Shown here: positions 1 to 11,032 of the stretch, in pieces | How the letters are laid out: each line of letters opens with the position of its first letter | How positions within the stretch are numbered: position 1 is the stretch's first letter | Assembly: GCF_030253575.1 (NCBI RefSeq) | Contig: NC_080557.1 | Span: 523,501-587,500 of the forward strand | Length of the DNA: 64,000 nt | Direction of reading: 5' to 3' | Source of the DNA: Rhododendron vialii | Taxonomy: Eukaryota; Streptophyta; Magnoliopsida; Ericales; Ericaceae | The notes under the pieces: generated by a model | Told to the model about the DNA's origin: nothing | Database searches by the model: none | Seen by the model: only the letters and a program-made list of their open reading frames with translations | Made by a program: the position numbers and the translations under genes

Positions 1-822
1 ATCAGTGAAACAAATTTAGTGATTAGAGTTTATGATATATACATGAGTTATTAAAAAAAAGAGTTTGCGATGTATACCTCTTCAAAAGAAAACTATATAC
101 AAGGCCACATGTCAAAGACTGATTAACCTAATCATCAGTAAACAAAGAACGTCTTTAGCTAGTGCACGAAATTCACAAATATGAAAGCCTAGAATTTGAA
201 ATTAAAATGGTTGACGTACATAGCCTTATCTGTTCAAGTAGAGGCACCGGTAATAGGCCACAATTAATGGGTAGCTCTGCTGATCAATCACTCAGAATTA
301 GGAGAATTATTTACTTGATAGCCTCAAGTGCATTAGGAAAACTCATCAAAATAAAATGTTCGAAGAAAGTCCAATTAAAAGCTACGCACAATGATGAATA
401 ATTGACCTAATATTTATGGTGCTAAATGCTCTTTGCCTTCAACTCCCTTGTGTTCTCTTTGAATATCTTTGCAATGAGTTTCATATCTTGATTTTCTATC
501 CTTTTCTTAATTTGTTCATCCATGGAAAATACATTACTACTTTTTAAATAGAATTAAAGAAAAAACGTTACACATAATTTCATATGTTCCACATTGTCTC
601 ATTCTTAGACTCGTGCGAATGATCACCCTGAATCTTCAAGCAAAAAATAATGATCTTGCCATGTCTATTGATTGTCAAAAATATCGGCCTTATACGCTGT
701 GTGAATAGAAAGGGCAAAACATGAAAAGAAAAAAAGAAAAAAAAAAAAAACAAGGGGGGAAAAAGTCTCTTTACCTTGCATGTGTGGATCTCTCTCTCTC
801 AGTCTCTTTACCTTGCATGTGT

Positions 823-824
<2 letters not shown>

Positions 825-873
<49 letters not shown>
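825..873. repeat. (CT)n microsatellite
   Basis: About 24 CT units. A shorter CT run sits just upstream, preceded by the same ttaccttgcatgtgtggat stretch, so the flank plus repeat looks locally duplicated. Confidence 0.95.
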
Positions 874-875
<2 letters not shown>

Positions 876-1004
876 GGTAAGAAAGGTAGGTGTGTGGATG
901 TCTTGACCTTGCGTCTATAGATGAGTGATTAAAATGGAGCAAAAACGTAACATGAGTCGTGAATATTGCCCGCAACTAGGCTTAGCTTTCGTCAGTTTCG
1001 TGAA

Positions 1005-1190
1005 AGCCAATCTTTCCAAATTCCATCGTTTGGAACTGTTCGGATAAAGCCTTTTCAAGTCATTTTTTTTGCCGATTTTTCGTAAGTAACCTTAAAATCA
1101 CATTCTGAACACATTGAGTGGCTCGAATTATCGAAATTCGATCAGGAAAGGAGGGTTTGCATTTTAACTAAAATAAGGACCCTCTCATTT
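1005..1190. mobile_element. Half-copy of a foldback MITE
   Basis: This stretch matches the right arm of the foldback element at 14673-15030. It shares the run of T followed by GC-GATTT, the 'cttaaaatcacattctgaac' block, the 'acacattgagtgg' block and the closing 'cattttaac' segment. No matching left arm is visible, so it is probably a truncated copy. Confidence 0.6.
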
Positions 1191-1758
1191 GAAACAAACC
1201 GTGTGTGTGTGTATGCATGGAATATTACCATAATTAGTCTATGGGCATACTATATAGGATACAAAACGTATAATGATCAGGACACAGATTAAAGAGGATC
1301 ATAAGCCGGTGTTTTCTGGGGATGTTTCTGTCTTAACCCTAGTCGATTTTCTCCGTCCTTCCTCCCATCACAAAAGCATGACCCAGAACAGAAGAAAACA
1401 TGGCTATTAATTCTAAAATGGCAACTATTGGAGTTGCTCTAACGTAGGATCTCAATTATCGTAGTATACAGTAGTACTTGTTAACACTAGCATCTGCAAC
1501 AGCAGGTGTAATCACATGTACGGAAATCTACTGTTAGTTAGATGTTACTACTAATTAAGAGAGACATTAAACAAACCCATGTACCTAAATTTAAGAGACA
1601 TAAACAAAAAACCCATGTACCAAAACATACAGTAGTATTAACTGGAGTAGTCCGCATGCATATCAGGCTAACCCAGCAATAATCATAAACCAAGCACCAC
1701 AACATGCATACGGCCAAGACAACCTAATAAACATACAGCTTTATATATAAACATACAG

Positions 1759-1761
<3 letters not shown>

Positions 1762-1800
<39 letters not shown>
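1762..1800. repeat. (AT)n microsatellite
   Basis: Uninterrupted TA/AT run, preceded by a short duplicated 'aaacatacagctttatata' block. Confidence 0.95.
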
Positions 1801-1802
<2 letters not shown>

Positions 1803-2072
1803 AAAAAACAATAGTAAAATTATTGTTTCTTTCGAGACGAACTCCAATTGAAAAAACATCAAGAGAAGACTCGTTCCTAAGCACGGGATCAAATAACGAC
1901 AACGGTTAGATTCAGTCCAAAAATTATACTACCCATACCAAATAGACCTTTAAAACATGAGCTACCGGATTAGAAGACCTATGGGCAAATTAGAAAACCT
2001 ATGGGCAAAAGAAAAAGCTAGACATTGAAAATTCTCACCCGTGGTCTTCACATCAAGAATAATGACTCAAAA

Positions 2073-2073
2073 A

Positions 2074-2105
<32 letters not shown>
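2073..2105. repeat. (AAT)n microsatellite
   Basis: About ten AAT/ATA units. Confidence 0.95.
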
Positions 2106-2106
<1 letters not shown>

Positions 2107-2442
2107 CTCACGGTGTCGATTTTATTATGGCCAAACATCCCCACCCACATGCAAATCAGGATAACCTAAAAAACCATACGTCATTAATTTCATTATTTAA
2201 CTTGTACCAAAAACAAGATAGCCATCAACACGTGTCCATCAACCAAAAATACTGTATTACATTAACATGGGTCATCTGGATAAACCCTCAATTTCACTTC
2301 AACAGAAATCTAAACCGTTCATTTTTGTTTCCAACAGTTTCTTGTTTCCTTTTCTCATTTTCTCCCACCTGACCGGCCACCAACAAAATTTCATGTCCCG
2401 GCTCCTCCTGAGTCCCCTCTCTTTCCCAAAAAAAAAAAAAAA

Positions 2443-2606
2443 AGATTAATTACTCAGTAGTCCGAGCACCATCAACTATACTCTTGACCATTTCAAAATC
2501 ACATATAAATATGAATCCATAAAAAACAGATTAATTACTCATTAGTCCGAGCACCGTCACCTATATTCTAACCATTTCAAAATCACATAAAAATATGAAT
2601 CCATGC
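2443..2606. repeat. 85-bp tandem duplication
   Basis: Two adjacent copies beginning 'agattaattactca' at 2443 and 2528. Each runs through 'agtccgagcacc', 'ccatttcaaaatcacat' and 'aaatatgaatccat', with a few substitutions and small indels. Confidence 0.85.
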
Positions 2607-2717
2607 AGATATCTCGAATATCATAGGAATACGTGATTGTAGAGTGATTTCAAGTAACACGTGACGGTACTGGTGAACTAATGAATAATTTCCCGAAAAA
2701 ACGTTTCCACTCGTGCA

Positions 2718-4304
2718 TCAATTAGGCTTCCCATTGTCATCTTTCTCACCTTTTTCACAACTTTCCTGCACCGGATCATCACCACCACCCAGTTTTGGGC
2801 TCTCCAACGCCCTCTTCTCTTGCTCCTCATCTTCCACCACCACCTCCTCCAACCCCCTTTCTCTCATCACCCCACCACCACTCTCTCTCCTCCTCTCCGC
2901 CCTTCTCTTCAACGCCTCCAGCAACTCACCCACAGCCTTCCCCTTGTCCCTCCTGTTCTTTATCAAGACCTCACTTATATCCGCCGGCGTCATCTGAGCC
3001 TCCTCAACCACCCCCTCCAACCCACCCAAAACCTCCTCACTCAAATCCCCCTCCTCAAACCCCAAGTAATTCTTCAACAAAATCTTCAACGCCGGAAAAG
3101 AACAATAACTCATGAAAACATGCATATCCATCCTCCCGCTCCTCAACAATGCAGGATCCAACTTCTCAATGTGATTCGTCGTGAACACGAATATCCTCTC
3201 GCTCCCGCAACACGACCACAACCCATCAGTGAAATTCAATAACCCGGATAAAGTAATCGAATTCCCACCTTCTTGATCCCCTGCTGCCGCGGCGGCCATC
3301 GCGGCCGACGCCGACAAACCCTCGTGGTGGTTCCTAGCCGGACTGTTGCTGCTCTTCTTCCTGTTAGTTAAATTAATCGAGCAATCGATGTCTTCGATCA
3401 CGATAATCGACTTGGAACTCGTCTTCATCAAAAGCTTCCTCAGGTCAGAATTGTTGTGGACCTCGGTTAGCTCCAGGTCGTATATGTCGTAACAGAGGAA
3501 ATTCGCCATGGCGGCAATCATGCTGGATTTGCCCGTCCCGGGCGGCCCGTAAAGCAAGTAGCCTCGTTTCCAGGCCCGACCCGTGTTCTGGTAGAACGAC
3601 TGCCCGTTTGCGAAGTCGGTTAGATCCGCCTTGATTTCTTCCTTCTTAGCCGGATCCATAGCTAAAGTATCGAACGTGCTCGGGTGCTTGAACGGGACGG
3701 ATTCCCACGGGTGGCCCCTCGAGTCGAGGGATCCGCCGCGGGAATTCGTGTACAAAAACCTGTCTTGGTTTTTGCGCCTAATTTCATTTGCTCTCTCCAT
3801 TATGTGATCAAGATAGGCATCGAGGATTAATGGGGGTTGGTCTTGCTTTTTGATTTTGAGGGTGAAGCCTCGTTTTTCTTCGGGCAATGGGCGCCAGGAG
3901 AAGGTCTGGGTTTGTCGAGGAGTAACGACGTGTTCCCAGTGGACTCGAACGCCGTTGAAGACGTCGACGAGGCGGTCGTTGTTGGAGAGGCCGAAGGTGA
4001 CGGCGGAGGAGTTGAGGGCGCGGGTGAGGCTGAGGCGGCGGGTGTCGGGGGAGGAGGAGGAAGGGGTGGAGATGGCGGCAGCGGAGGAGGAGAGATAGAG
4101 CTGGGCGGCGTTGTAGAGCTCGTTGGTGTTGACGCCGTCGATCTCGGTGATGTCGTAGTAGCAGTGGGAGGAGAAGGAGTTGAAGAGGCGGGCGAAGAGC
4201 TTGAGGAATGCGAATCGGAGTTCAGGGGGGAGCATGGTTTGGAGGAGGGTTTGGCAGAAGGCGTACACGCCCATGAAGGAGGCCAGTGAGGTCCACAACT
4301 CCAT
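2718..4304 (-). CDS. AAA-ATPase, BCS1/HSR4-like (AATP1 family)
   Basis: Intronless 528-residue protein, the usual length for plant membrane-anchored AAA-ATPases of the At5g57480/At4g25835 and HSR4 type. Visible parts are an N-terminal hydrophobic segment (about residues 5-25), the plant AAA N-terminal domain with YYDITEIDG near 49-57, Walker A GPPGTGKS (253-260), Walker B IIVIEDID (300-307), and sensor/arginine-finger region LLRSGRMD (386-393). An alanine-rich insert (about 330-345) interrupts the AAA domain and the C-terminus is charged. Family members are ATP-driven remodelling proteins of ER or mitochondrial membranes, often linked to stress or cell death; the exact role here is not known. 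The first ATG follows a GA/CT-rich leader, and a TATA-like box lies about 175 bp upstream. A transposon ends just beyond that box. The 5' half is GC-rich, which creates long antisense frames that are not genes. Confidence 0.93.
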   Translation of the reverse strand: MELWTSLASFMGVYAFCQTLLQTMLPPELRFAFLKLFARLFNSFSSHCYYDITEIDGVNTNELYNAAQLYLSSSAAAISTPSSSSPDTRRLSLTRALNSSAVTFGLSNNDRLVDVFNGVRVHWEHVVTPRQTQTFSWRPLPEEKRGFTLKIKKQDQPPLILDAYLDHIMERANEIRRKNQDRFLYTNSRGGSLDSRGHPWESVPFKHPSTFDTLAMDPAKKEEIKADLTDFANGQSFYQNTGRAWKRGYLLYGPPGTGKSSMIAAMANFLCYDIYDLELTEVHNNSDLRKLLMKTSSKSIIVIEDIDCSINLTNRKKSSNSPARNHHEGLSASAAMAAAAAGDQEGGNSITLSGLLNFTDGLWSCCGSERIFVFTTNHIEKLDPALLRSGRMDMHVFMSYCSFPALKILLKNYLGFEEGDLSEEVLGGLEGVVEEAQMTPADISEVLIKNRRDKGKAVGELLEALKRRAERRRESGGGVMRERGLEEVVVEDEEQEKRALESPKLGGGDDPVQESCEKGEKDDNGKPN

Positions 4305-4365
4305 TTTCTTGTTCCTTTCCTACTATGGTGAAATGTTTTCTCTTTTTTCTTGGATATGTATGTCT

Positions 4366-4418
4366 AGAGAGAGAGAGAGAGAGAGATGGAGGAACAAGGG
4401 AGAGAGAGAGAGAGAGAT
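4366..4418. repeat. GA/CT repeats in AAA-ATPase leader
   Basis: Two GA runs separated by a short spacer, 62-115 bp upstream of the ATG. They read as CT on the coding strand and probably lie in the 5' UTR. Confidence 0.85.
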
Positions 4419-4477
4419 GGAGAGACGATTGGGGTCTCGTGATATTTTCCGTTGTAAAGAGATTGGAGGGGTGACGG

Positions 4478-4485
4478 ATTTATAG
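4478..4485 (-). promoter_or_regulatory. TATA-like box of AAA-ATPase gene
   Basis: CTATAAAT on the minus strand, about 175 bp before the ATG. It lies only about 15 bp from the inner end of the Mutator-like element at 4501. Confidence 0.5.
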
Positions 4486-4500
4486 ATAGGGATGAAAAAT

Positions 4501-6947
4501 TGGAGAATTTTTCATAAGTCCACTATACCATTTTTCAAAATCGCTAAGTCCATTTTTAAATTTCAAAACCCCTTAAGTCCACTAACTTATTAGTAAAAAT
4601 ATAATAGCCATGTTTAAACTAATATACCCTTATTTTAAAAAATCTTTTTGCCCCGTTTTTTCATTTATTTCAAAAACATCAATTTAAAATTTCTCTATCC
4701 CTAAATTTCTCTCCAATCCAGTACAAAATCCATTTCCCCTCCCCCCCTTCCCCCCTCCCCCCACCATTATTTTTCCAGAAAGAACTATCCAATACAAAAC
4801 CCATTTCCCCTCCCGCCCTCCCTTTCCCCCCTCCCCCACCATTATTTTTTCAGAAAGAACTATACTTTTGGTGAAAAACCGTAGAAGAATCGAGAAAAGC
4901 ACTAGATCGCCGTTCTTCATCAAGATTCAGTTGGACATTCTTCTCCGTTCCTTGCCTGTTCTAGTCGGACGCTAATCGCCATTATTCGATCGTTCTAGTC
5001 GTCTCCGTCGCCATCGTCAAGCACTCGATTGCCATCGTCACTCCAACAACGAGATCAACGGACGAAAAACAGAGATCAACCCATGTCCCAGACTTCCTTC
5101 ATCGTCGATCGCCCTTCGTCGCTGACATCGCACTCCTCCTCGCCGTGGTCCTTCGTCGTCGATCGTCGCCCTTCGTCGCTTTTGCATATATGTATATATA
5201 GTTTCTTATTTATATAACATTATATATGATCTACTGTCTCGTAAAACATTTTATATGATGTTCTGTTGCTTCTGCATATATGTATATATAGTTTCTGATT
5301 TATATAACATTATATATGATCTACTGTCTTGTAAGACATTTTATATGATGTTCTGTTGCTTTTGCATATATGTATATATAGTTTATGATTTATATAACGT
5401 TATATACAAATATAGTGTCTCGTGAGACATTATATATGATGTTCTGTCGCTTTTGCATATATGTATATATAGTTTCTGATTTATATAACGTTATATACGA
5501 TCTACTATCTCGTGAGACATTATATATGATATTCTGTTCAACAAATATATAGGGTTATATATGGTTATATCAATGTTGGTAACTGAGTCCAGTTCAAGGT
5601 ATATATAGGAACTCATTAGCAAAGCACAATTGAACAGTTAATAATATATAAGTTAGGGTTTTGATTGCGAGTAGATATGATTATATCAAATTCTGATCAT
5701 TATATGTTCTACTTTATTGAATTGGTCCGCGCAGCGGCCTTACTGACTTATTATTTGTGCAGTTGTTCAAGGGGTGAAGAGTATTAAGTTACATGTGAAA
5801 TCGACCGTGAAGAAGGCGACGGCGACAAAGGGAAAGAAGTTATAAGATCTCCTCTTCTTTTTTTTCCCATTTTTTTTAGAGTTAGAAATGACAGAATCTC
5901 ATGTATAATGTTATAAGGCTATATGTTTATTTTTTGTCACACTTATTACGTTTTTTTGTGTGTATTTATTTATGTGGCAAAATAATACACATATAAAGTT
6001 CTTTGTTTGTTTTTGCATTGTAAACATATATAAGATTATTTATATACGGTTATCAGAAGTTAGTCAATGAAGCCGCTGCGCAGACCAATTCAATAAAGTA
6101 AAACATATAACGTTATATGTGAGTTTCTATGCTGTGAAACTCCAAAAAAATAAAACATATAACATTATATGAAACCTGCTGACTTGTGTACCTCCCAACC
6201 AAAAAAGAACATATATTGTTACTCGAAGAAAGTCATTGAGGCCGCTGCGTGGACCAATTCAATAAAGTAAAAATATAATGTTATATGGAAGTTTTTGTGC
6301 AGCGAAACTCCAAAAAAATTATAGAACATATACCATTTTATGTTAATATATGTACGTTCAGATATAAATGTGGAATGTTATATGTTCTTGTATTATAATA
6401 AAAAAAAAGATTTCAAAAACTCATATAACGTTAAATGCGAGCTGATGAATGAATATATAACGTAAAATGTAAGTATCGCACGTTAAATGAGAACTGATAA
6501 ACGAGTATATAACGTTATATATGTACAATTACGTTATATACAGTGTATCAGAAAAGGAGAATCTTTTGTCGCTTTATTCCAACGTAACTGCTGGGATTTC
6601 AAACGTAGAACGGATAATGGGCTAAAAATATGGGATTTGAATGGAAAGGGTAATCTTCTCTCTTTCTCTCTCTTGTTTGGACTCTGTTTCCCTTTTGGAT
6701 ATGGGAACAACGTGAATATGGGAGATTTTATAGGAGTGGGATATGGGAGATTTTATAGGAGTGAGATATATCAGATTAAAAGTTTTTAAAGGTAAGGGTA
6801 TTTTGGTCCTGAACTAATTTCTTTTTTAATTGAATTGGACTTAAAGCCTCACCAAAACCTAATTAGTGGACTAGAGGGGTTATGAAATTTAGAAGTGAAT
6901 TTAGTGGGTTACAAATATGCTATAGTGGACTTCCCAACAAATTTTTA
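4501..6947. mobile_element. Non-autonomous Mutator-like element (MULE)
   Basis: Flanked by a perfect 9-bp direct repeat ATGAAAAAT (4492-4500 and 6948-6956). The ends are inverted copies of each other over roughly 110 bp: both carry 'aagtccactata' and an 'aaatttca' block followed by 'acccct' and 'agtccacta'. A 9-bp TSD with long inverted ends is the Mutator pattern. There is no transposase. The interior holds GC-rich leader-like sequence (about 4860-5180), a 90-bp tandem repeat (5181-5541), a short acceptor-preceded coding-like stretch (about 5761-5843), and a GC-rich motif (GGTCCGCGCAGCGGCC-like) once in plus orientation (5725) and twice inverted (6071, 6238). Confidence 0.8.
5181..5541. repeat. 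Four copies of a 90-bp tandem repeat
   Basis: Copies start 'tttgcatatatgtatatata' or a close variant at 5181, 5271, 5361 and 5452. Each contains 'gatttatataac', 'gtctcgt' and 'tgatgttctgt'. It lies inside the Mutator-like element. Confidence 0.9.
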
Positions 6948-7337
6948 ATGAAAAATGGAGCATGTTTATTCGGGCGGGCTACCTGCCATCCCGGCCTCCA
7001 TTATTATTAAGCTGGTCATGAGCTAAAATTTATATCGCGGTTACTTTAGGTCTCTTAAAAAATTTAAATTTCAAAGACTCTTTGTACTTTTTTACTCTTT
7101 TTTAATAATAGTTCAACAAAAGAATTTATCTTTTATTTTCGCATTAGGCCTTTTAAAAGTTAGGACCGACGCTGATTATTATTATATATTCACAATAAAC
7201 AAAAATAATGCGAATCGAGCCAAGCAACTTCGAGTTTTAAAACTCGAGGACTCGAAAGGTCGGGCCTCGCCCCCGACATAACTCCGCCCCTCATACTATA
7301 GGAATCGCTCACAACCCGTTTTATGATACGGTCCTAA

Positions 7338-7971
7338 AAGCACCCACAATGAAATAACCAAAATTATAGAGTTGTTAAAATTAGCAATGTTTTCTAAAAA
7401 AAGTGCTCAGAGTGGCATAACTAAACTTAATAATCTCTTAGTAACTCATCAAATTTTGGTCATTGGATAATTAAAACTAGCAACCTTTTTGCCAATAATC
7501 AAACCTTCTCTCTTCCATCTGTCTCTCTCTCTCTCTCTCTCTCCCATATTTTTAAAAAAGATTTTGTTTTTTTCTGCAAAAACAGTCAAACTATTTTTTA
7601 TTAAAAAATATATTTTTTAAAACTGCCTTTTTTTTCAAAAAATGTTATTTTAAAACAAGTATTTTTTTCAAAAATTGTTTCTTTTAAACTTTTTTCCGAA
7701 AAGTGTTTTTTTTTCAAAATAAAAATTTTCAAAAAATTATTTTCTATTTCTAATAACCTGTTTTTATTAGTTTGAAAACTATTTTTAAAAAATTACTATA
7801 TGGTGACAATTTTAAAATTTTTTTACTAGGTTGAAAAGGTGATTGCAAGTTTTGATTATGCTATTGTGAACATCTGTATTGCTAACCTTAATAATCTCTT
7901 AAATGAATAACCAAAGAGATGATGTGGCAACTTCTGATTATCCATTTTTTATTATTCCACTGTGGATGCTC
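7338..7971. mobile_element. MITE, PIF/Harbinger-like (TAA TSD)
   Basis: Flanked by TAA at 7335-7337 and 7972-7974. Its ends are inverted: AAGCACCCACAATGAAATAA on the left, and GAGCATCCACAGTGGAATAA as the complement of the right. The interior holds a CT run (7521-7543) and T-rich DNA. A relative is at 30827-31282. Confidence 0.6.
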
Positions 7972-8344
7972 TAATGTTGTAGTTCCGAAATTCCATGGAA
8001 CCCATTTATTTTAATCTGGTCGTAAAGTCACTACTTTGATATTCCATTGGAGTATTACATTGTGACACACTGAATAAAAGGGAGTGTACGTGCTAGATAA
8101 ATAATCAGTGCAGTACTAATATTAATTGGTCCAATAGTTGTAAAGCTGCAATCATTTGCAGGGACAGGAGTGGTATTCTTAATTTAGACAAAATTGTTGT
8201 TCTTATTGATAAGTTGAGTTGCAATTAGAATAGTATCATCTTTTGAACATATCACAAAAAATTCCCATCCAAACTTAATTTTTACCACAATTGTCACACC
8301 TTACTATATAGTATTCAAATTAGATGGTAAACAAATTATACTAT

Positions 8345-8366
8345 ATGTGTGTGTGTGTGTGTGTGT
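8345..8366. repeat. (GT)n microsatellite
   Basis: About eleven TG units. Confidence 0.95.
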
Positions 8367-8719
8367 AATCAAAATACCACTCCTTCAGTCTATTTTCAAG
8401 TGTTCCCTACAAAACGATGCGCAATTTTTGGATGAAAAATAAAATACATCCTTCTATAATTTTTATAAGATCTTTAATTTGCTAAATTTATTTATAAAAA
8501 ACTTATGCACAAAAGTAATTTATTTTTAATATGAAAATTTCACATCTTTTCATTGGGGAAACTAAAAAGAGGCCGAGAGATCTAGAGTATTATTCTCATA
8601 TGTATTGTAGTAGACTTTATGATATTTTCAGGAAATAAATTTTGAAAATAGAACTCGGGCATCTTTTAAGAAAAAATTGAACTCGGGCCATAGTTCTTTC
8701 TATCCCTACATGATTACGG

Positions 8720-8886
8720 TTTTCCATAGGAAAGTAAATAGCTTTGGCATTTTACAATTATAGGATATGTGAAAATTCTTTTCAAACGGTGTGACAGAAG
8801 GATTTTCCATAGGAAAGTACATAGTTTTGGCATTTTTCAATTATAGGATGTTTGAATATGCTCTTCAAACGGTGTGACAGAATGAC
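8720..8886. repeat. 83-bp tandem duplication
   Basis: Two copies starting 'ttttccataggaaagta' (8720 and 8803). Each ends with 'tcaaacggtgtgacagaa'. Confidence 0.9.
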
Positions 8887-9053
8887 ATAATAATGATATT
8901 TTTCAAAACATATTCTTTCAGTGAATAATTTTACTTTATGGGGATAAAAATCAAGATTTGCCTCGTCATTTTCCGTAAATTTTCTCCGTAATTCTTTATT
9001 TGCATTCCATTACTATAGTATACTGTATTAAATAAAACATGTTGAAAATGAGT

Positions 9054-9057
<4 letters not shown>

Positions 9058-9092
<35 letters not shown>

Positions 9093-9133
9093 AAGGGCAT
9101 AAGATACGGGGGGGGGGGGGGGGGGGGGGGGGG
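9058..9133. repeat. (GA)n run followed by a 26-base poly-G tract
   Basis: A GA run (9058-9085) is followed after a short spacer by an uninterrupted G tract (9108-9133) and then GTGGGTGGGG. The tract could form G-quadruplex structures and is also a typical place for length errors. Confidence 0.9.
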
Positions 9134-9360
9134 TGGGTGGGGAGGTCGGCTGGCCATTGGGTAAAAGTACAAGGGAAAACGGCAAAGGAAAGTACTACTA
9201 CTACTTGCTAAGCTAAAAGCCAAAAGGTTTTTTGAATTGTTGGGTTGGGTAGACTAGAGACCATAGATGGGGCCTGTGACTGTGATGGCGCTTCTGCCTG
9301 GCATGATTGGAGTTTAGTTGCATTTACATACACACACTTTGGTGGTTTTCCTTAGAGAAA

Positions 9361-9498
9361 TGCTAAGAGCAAAGAAAATGAACAAAAAAAATATTTTTAA
9401 AGTATACATGAACGGTTCAGATGTATTGTACAGTGAATTTGAGCCGTTCATGTACACTTTAAAGGTATTTTCTTTACTAATTTTCTTTGTCCCTAGCA
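9361..9498. mobile_element. Small foldback MITE
   Basis: 138-bp near-palindrome. The left arm begins TGCTAAGAGCAAAGAAAAT and ends 'tacatgaacggttc'. The right arm is its complement, ending 'ctttgtccctagca'. Confidence 0.7.
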
Positions 9499-10820
9499 CT
9501 CATCTTTTCCTTATTATTTTTTCTTGTTCTTTATCCAGTCCACATTGGAAACGAGGGCCCTGCAGTGGGCAATCCGAGTCTTTCGCGCGGACCGAAACTA
9601 CACTCCTTTAGTACACCATGCCCTATGGGGTCCCGGTTCTGTCCAGATTCATATAATAAGTCAATTTCTGGCCCTTTGTTAGAACCGTGATTGTGAAATG
9701 AGAAGGGCTTCAATGTGTGATAGATAAATCAGGATCTTTGGAAACAGACAATGAATGCTCTGAACATAATTCACTTCCTCCTGTAAAAACATGTTCGTAT
9801 TTGCAAATTCGTAAAAGTGAAAAGTGAAAAAAAAAAAAAAAAAAACTAGTAGAATGGTACATTTGCGCAATGATCCCTATAGTTTCACAATTACATTTTG
9901 GTAAATTGCATTTTACTTTTCGTGATTTGGTTTTCAGAAAATTCAATTTCGTCTAATATCGTCTATCAGTCATCTTCACTAAATATTTCAAACAACAAAC
10001 AAAACTTGCAACTAATTGGTTAAGGTAATGGATGATAAACCTTTTTGCAAAATATTTAGCCCAACTAAAATGTTACCTTACTTACCAATGGTCACTTTGT
10101 GATCACCGGCCTGCTTAAAACAATCCCTCTAATTTTAAATGTTTGTTCTTTCTGGTGAAAATATTGATGGTGTATGACCGATTGACTATATTAAGGCTCA
10201 ACTCACGAGAGGGTAAAGTTTCAATTTGAGAAAACGAATCCCAGAACTACCCCTTTCTATCTCTGTACGGTTGTCAAAATTTTTTCTTCCCACTTATTAT
10301 TCACAAATCTCTATTTATAACCCCAAAACTTCCCTCAAAATCTTTACCGAACAACCGGCCTCTACAATACCAAAGAAAGTTTTCAAGAAAACTATAGGTA
10401 CCAATAATGTGATTTTCCAAGTTTTAACAGATCTTACAAGGATATGTGCATGTGACCCCCTTTTCTTTGTTTTTTTGTTTTCCTGAGAACCTGTGCATGT
10501 GACTTGTGATGTTTCAGGTTTAAAAAACAGAACAAAATCATTAAGGAAAGATAAAATATTGAGTGAGGAAATCCAGAAGGAATATAACCAAAAGCATAGA
10601 AGGGTCCCCCACTACAGCTTTTCACTAACCCCACAAGGAAAATTGGTCTCTGTGCTTCACTCTGGTTTGCTGCTCAGCTCCTGCTGCAATGCAACTGGTC
10701 CTGCTTAATCAGTTGCTTGATTCAGTGGAGAAAATCTTTACAAAACTGCCATAAATGAGAGGGCCAATAAAAGACAGCTGTGTACTATAATAATCCAAGG
10801 GGATTTTGAAATGATTGTTA

Positions 10821-11032
10821 CTCCTTCGGTTCTAATTTAAATGCTTCTCATAGGAGATCGTATAATTTTGATCTCAAAAAAATTGTATTTTTCGTAATGT
10901 CTTGCAGAACTTTTTTGTATCATTTGAAAGTATGCATTTGAGATCATTTGAATAGTGCAAAAAAATTAAAAATTAATTCTAAAAGTACTTTATTTTTTAG
11001 GTCTCATAGAAAGTATATAAATTGGGATGGAG
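10821..11032. mobile_element. Stowaway-type MITE
   Basis: Flanked by TA (10819-10820 and 11033-11034). The ends are CTCCTTCGGTTCTAATTT and, complemented, CTCCATCCCAATTTATAT, matching the Stowaway (Tc1/mariner) consensus CTCCCTCCGTCCC. About 212 bp, no coding. Confidence 0.75.

Larger units (their letters stand above)
1..2717. other. Intergenic, no gene recognised
   Basis: AT-rich DNA with simple repeats, a MITE half-copy and a short tandem duplication (listed separately). The open frames here are short, low in complexity and resemble no family I know. Confidence 0.6.

Noticed and set aside
379-522. Small minus-strand frame MDEQIKKRIENQ... of 33 residues
   Set aside because: Charged and helix-like but too short and unsupported to call a gene.
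3837-4289. 150-residue plus-strand frame opposite the AAA-ATPase
   Set aside because: Gly/Glu/Val-rich shadow of a GC-rich coding exon; no domain, and the minus strand has a clear AAA protein.
5181-5541. Evenly spaced 90-bp repeats looked at as a possible CRISPR-like array
   Set aside because: Whole units repeat with no unique spacers; this is an ordinary tandem repeat in a plant transposon.
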